Part shown: piece by piece, positions 6,776-7,514 of the stretch | Layout: every line of letters starts with the position of its first letter | How positions within the stretch are numbered: position 1 is the first letter of the stretch | Assembly: GCA_002713285.1 (NCBI GenBank) | Contig: PAVX01000002.1 | Location: 26,597 to 34,110, forward strand | Direction: 5' to 3' | Source: Flavobacteriales bacterium | GTDB taxonomy: Bacteria; Bacteroidota; Bacteroidia; Flavobacteriales; TMED113 | Length of the DNA stretch: 7,514 nt | Program-made: the position numbers and the translations under genes | Notes under the pieces: generated by a model | The model's database searches: none | Seen by the model: only the letters and a program-made list of their open reading frames with translations | Told to the model about the DNA's origin: nothing

Positions 6776-7514
6776 CATCATCCACTATATTTGGTAAAGT
6801 GACTTTTAAGAGTTTTTCTTGTTTCATAGCTTGTTTCATAGCTTGAATAGCTCCAATGTTTCTTGCCCAAGAACGCCTTGCAATTCCATTATTAACATCC
6901 CAATGTAGCATACTTTTTAAACTTTGAGTTGCTTTTAGTGTGCCATCTAATAATAATCCAAATCCCCCATTAATCACTTCACCCCAGCCAACACCACCAC
7001 CATTATGAATAGAAACCCAGGTAGCTCCTCTAAAACTATCTCCTATAACATTATGAATCGCCATATCAGCAGTAAATTGTGAACCATCATATATATTAGA
7101 TGTTTCTCTATACGGTGAATCCGTTCCAGACACATCATGATGATCACGTCCTATAATAATTGGACCAATCTCACCCTCTTTAATAGCTTGATTAAAGGCA
7201 TTAGCAATAGCGATTCGCCCATTACTATCAGCGTATAAAATTCTAGATTGTGATCCTACCACTAATTTATTTTTTTTTGCTGATTTAATCCAGTTAATAT
7301 TGTCTTGCATTTGCTCTTGGATGTCATTAGATGCTGTTTTTAATAATTTTTTTAATACCGTTTCTGCAATTTTATCAGTTTTTTCAAGATCACTTTTTTT
7401 ATTTGATAAACAAACCCATCGAAAAGGACCAAAACCGTAATCAAAACATAAAGGGCCCATAATATCCTGAACATAAGATGGATATCGAAATCCTCCATCA
7501 TTATTTAAAATATT
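6756..7514 (-). CDS. hutU: urocanate hydratase (urocanase), long form, N-terminal part cut by window edge
   Basis: Urocanase adds water to urocanate using tightly bound NAD+ to give imidazolonepropionate, the second step of histidine breakdown in the cytoplasm. The frame stays open to base 7514, giving 252 C-terminal residues. An ATG at 7460 is internal, since RYPSYVQDI before it and GPLCFDYGFGPFRWV after it are continuous family sequence. IGRDHHDVSGTDSPYRETSN, DSFRGATWVSIHNGGGVGWG, VINGGFGLLLDGT and HWDVNNGIARRSWARN are characteristic of the long urocanases (about 660-680 residues) of animals and many Bacteroidota. Where short bacterial urocanases have the Cys of QGLPxRICW, this one reads SQSRILY. 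About 400 residues lie outside the window. Near the end a 12-base tandem duplication encodes a repeated Ala-Met-Lys-Gln. No other hut gene is visible. Confidence 0.95.
   Translation of the reverse strand, partial: NILNNDGGFRYPSYVQDIMGPLCFDYGFGPFRWVCLSNKKSDLEKTDKIAETVLKKLLKTASNDIQEQMQDNINWIKSAKKNKLVVGSQSRILYADSNGRIAIANAFNQAIKEGEIGPIIIGRDHHDVSGTDSPYRETSNIYDGSQFTADMAIHNVIGDSFRGATWVSIHNGGGVGWGEVINGGFGLLLDGTLKATQSLKSMLHWDVNNGIARRSWARNIGAIQAMKQAMKQEKLLKVTLPNIVDDELIKGF
6818..6845. repeat. 12-bp tandem repeat (2.3 copies) inside hutU
   Basis: CTTGTTTCATAG occurs at 6818-6829 and again exactly at 6830-6841, followed by a third partial CTTG (6842-6845). Read on the coding (minus) strand it gives Gln-Ala-Met-Lys-Gln-Ala-Met-Lys-Gln near the urocanase C-terminus. 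Because the unit is four codons, copy-number change would not shift the frame. The exact nucleotide identity suggests a recent slippage duplication. Confidence 0.8.

Noticed and set aside
7458..7460. ATG (minus strand) as the start of the urocanase gene.
   Set aside because: Family sequence (RYPSYVQDI) continues in frame upstream to the window edge, and the visible part is only the C-terminal portion of the family length.
1..7514. Mobile element, CRISPR array, tRNA/rRNA, toxin-antitoxin or defence system.
   Set aside because: All coding space is taken by recognisable housekeeping or regulatory genes. No transposase, spaced repeats, tRNA-like fold or terminal repeats were seen.

Overview
This window is clearly AT-rich and about 98% coding. 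Only 133 bases lie outside genes: a 118-base divergent intergenic gap (3994-4111), a 13-base gap and a 2-base gap. No stretch over 300 bases lacks a gene. The proteins look like Bacteroidota, most likely Flavobacteriia. The reasons are the long-form urocanase, the divergent alaS / M23 peptidase / small MerR-like arrangement (recalled from Flavobacteria, not searched here), and the lack of strong Shine-Dalgarno sequences before any start. Tight packing and overlapping gene ends suggest a streamlined genome, perhaps marine. The genus cannot be told from the sequence alone.

Layout: (1) 1-796, + strand: 3' part of a dTDP-glucose 4,6-dehydratase gene (rfbB/rmlB), cut by the left edge, from dTDP-rhamnose or related surface-sugar synthesis. 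(2) 785-3993, - strand: a compact five-gene unit read M23 peptidase -> MerR-like regulator -> queD -> folE -> fabD. Its junctions are 0 bases, 2 bases, 13 bases and a 4-base ATGA overlap. (3) 3994-4111: the only substantial intergenic region, holding candidate divergent promoters and an imperfect dyad. (4) 4112-6769, + strand: complete alaS. (5) 6756-7514, - strand: C-terminal part of a long-form urocanate hydratase gene (hutU), cut by the right edge.

How the genes work together: FolE makes 7,8-dihydroneopterin triphosphate from GTP. QueD uses that product to make 6-carboxy-tetrahydropterin for queuosine, so these neighbours catalyse consecutive steps, and FolE also feeds folate. FabD (fatty-acid start), the membrane-anchored M23 protein (cell wall) and the MerR-like protein share the transcription unit without an obvious pathway link. 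AlaS charges tRNA-Ala. HutU is a histidine-degradation enzyme.

I found no mobile element, CRISPR array, RNA gene, defence system or undescribed multi-gene system. The most distinctive structure is at the two convergent junctions. Each has tail-to-tail overlapping reading frames and a hairpin-forming inverted repeat that covers both stop codons. At alaS/hutU the repeat is perfect, and both proteins end in the same Leu-Ile-Lys read from opposite strands.
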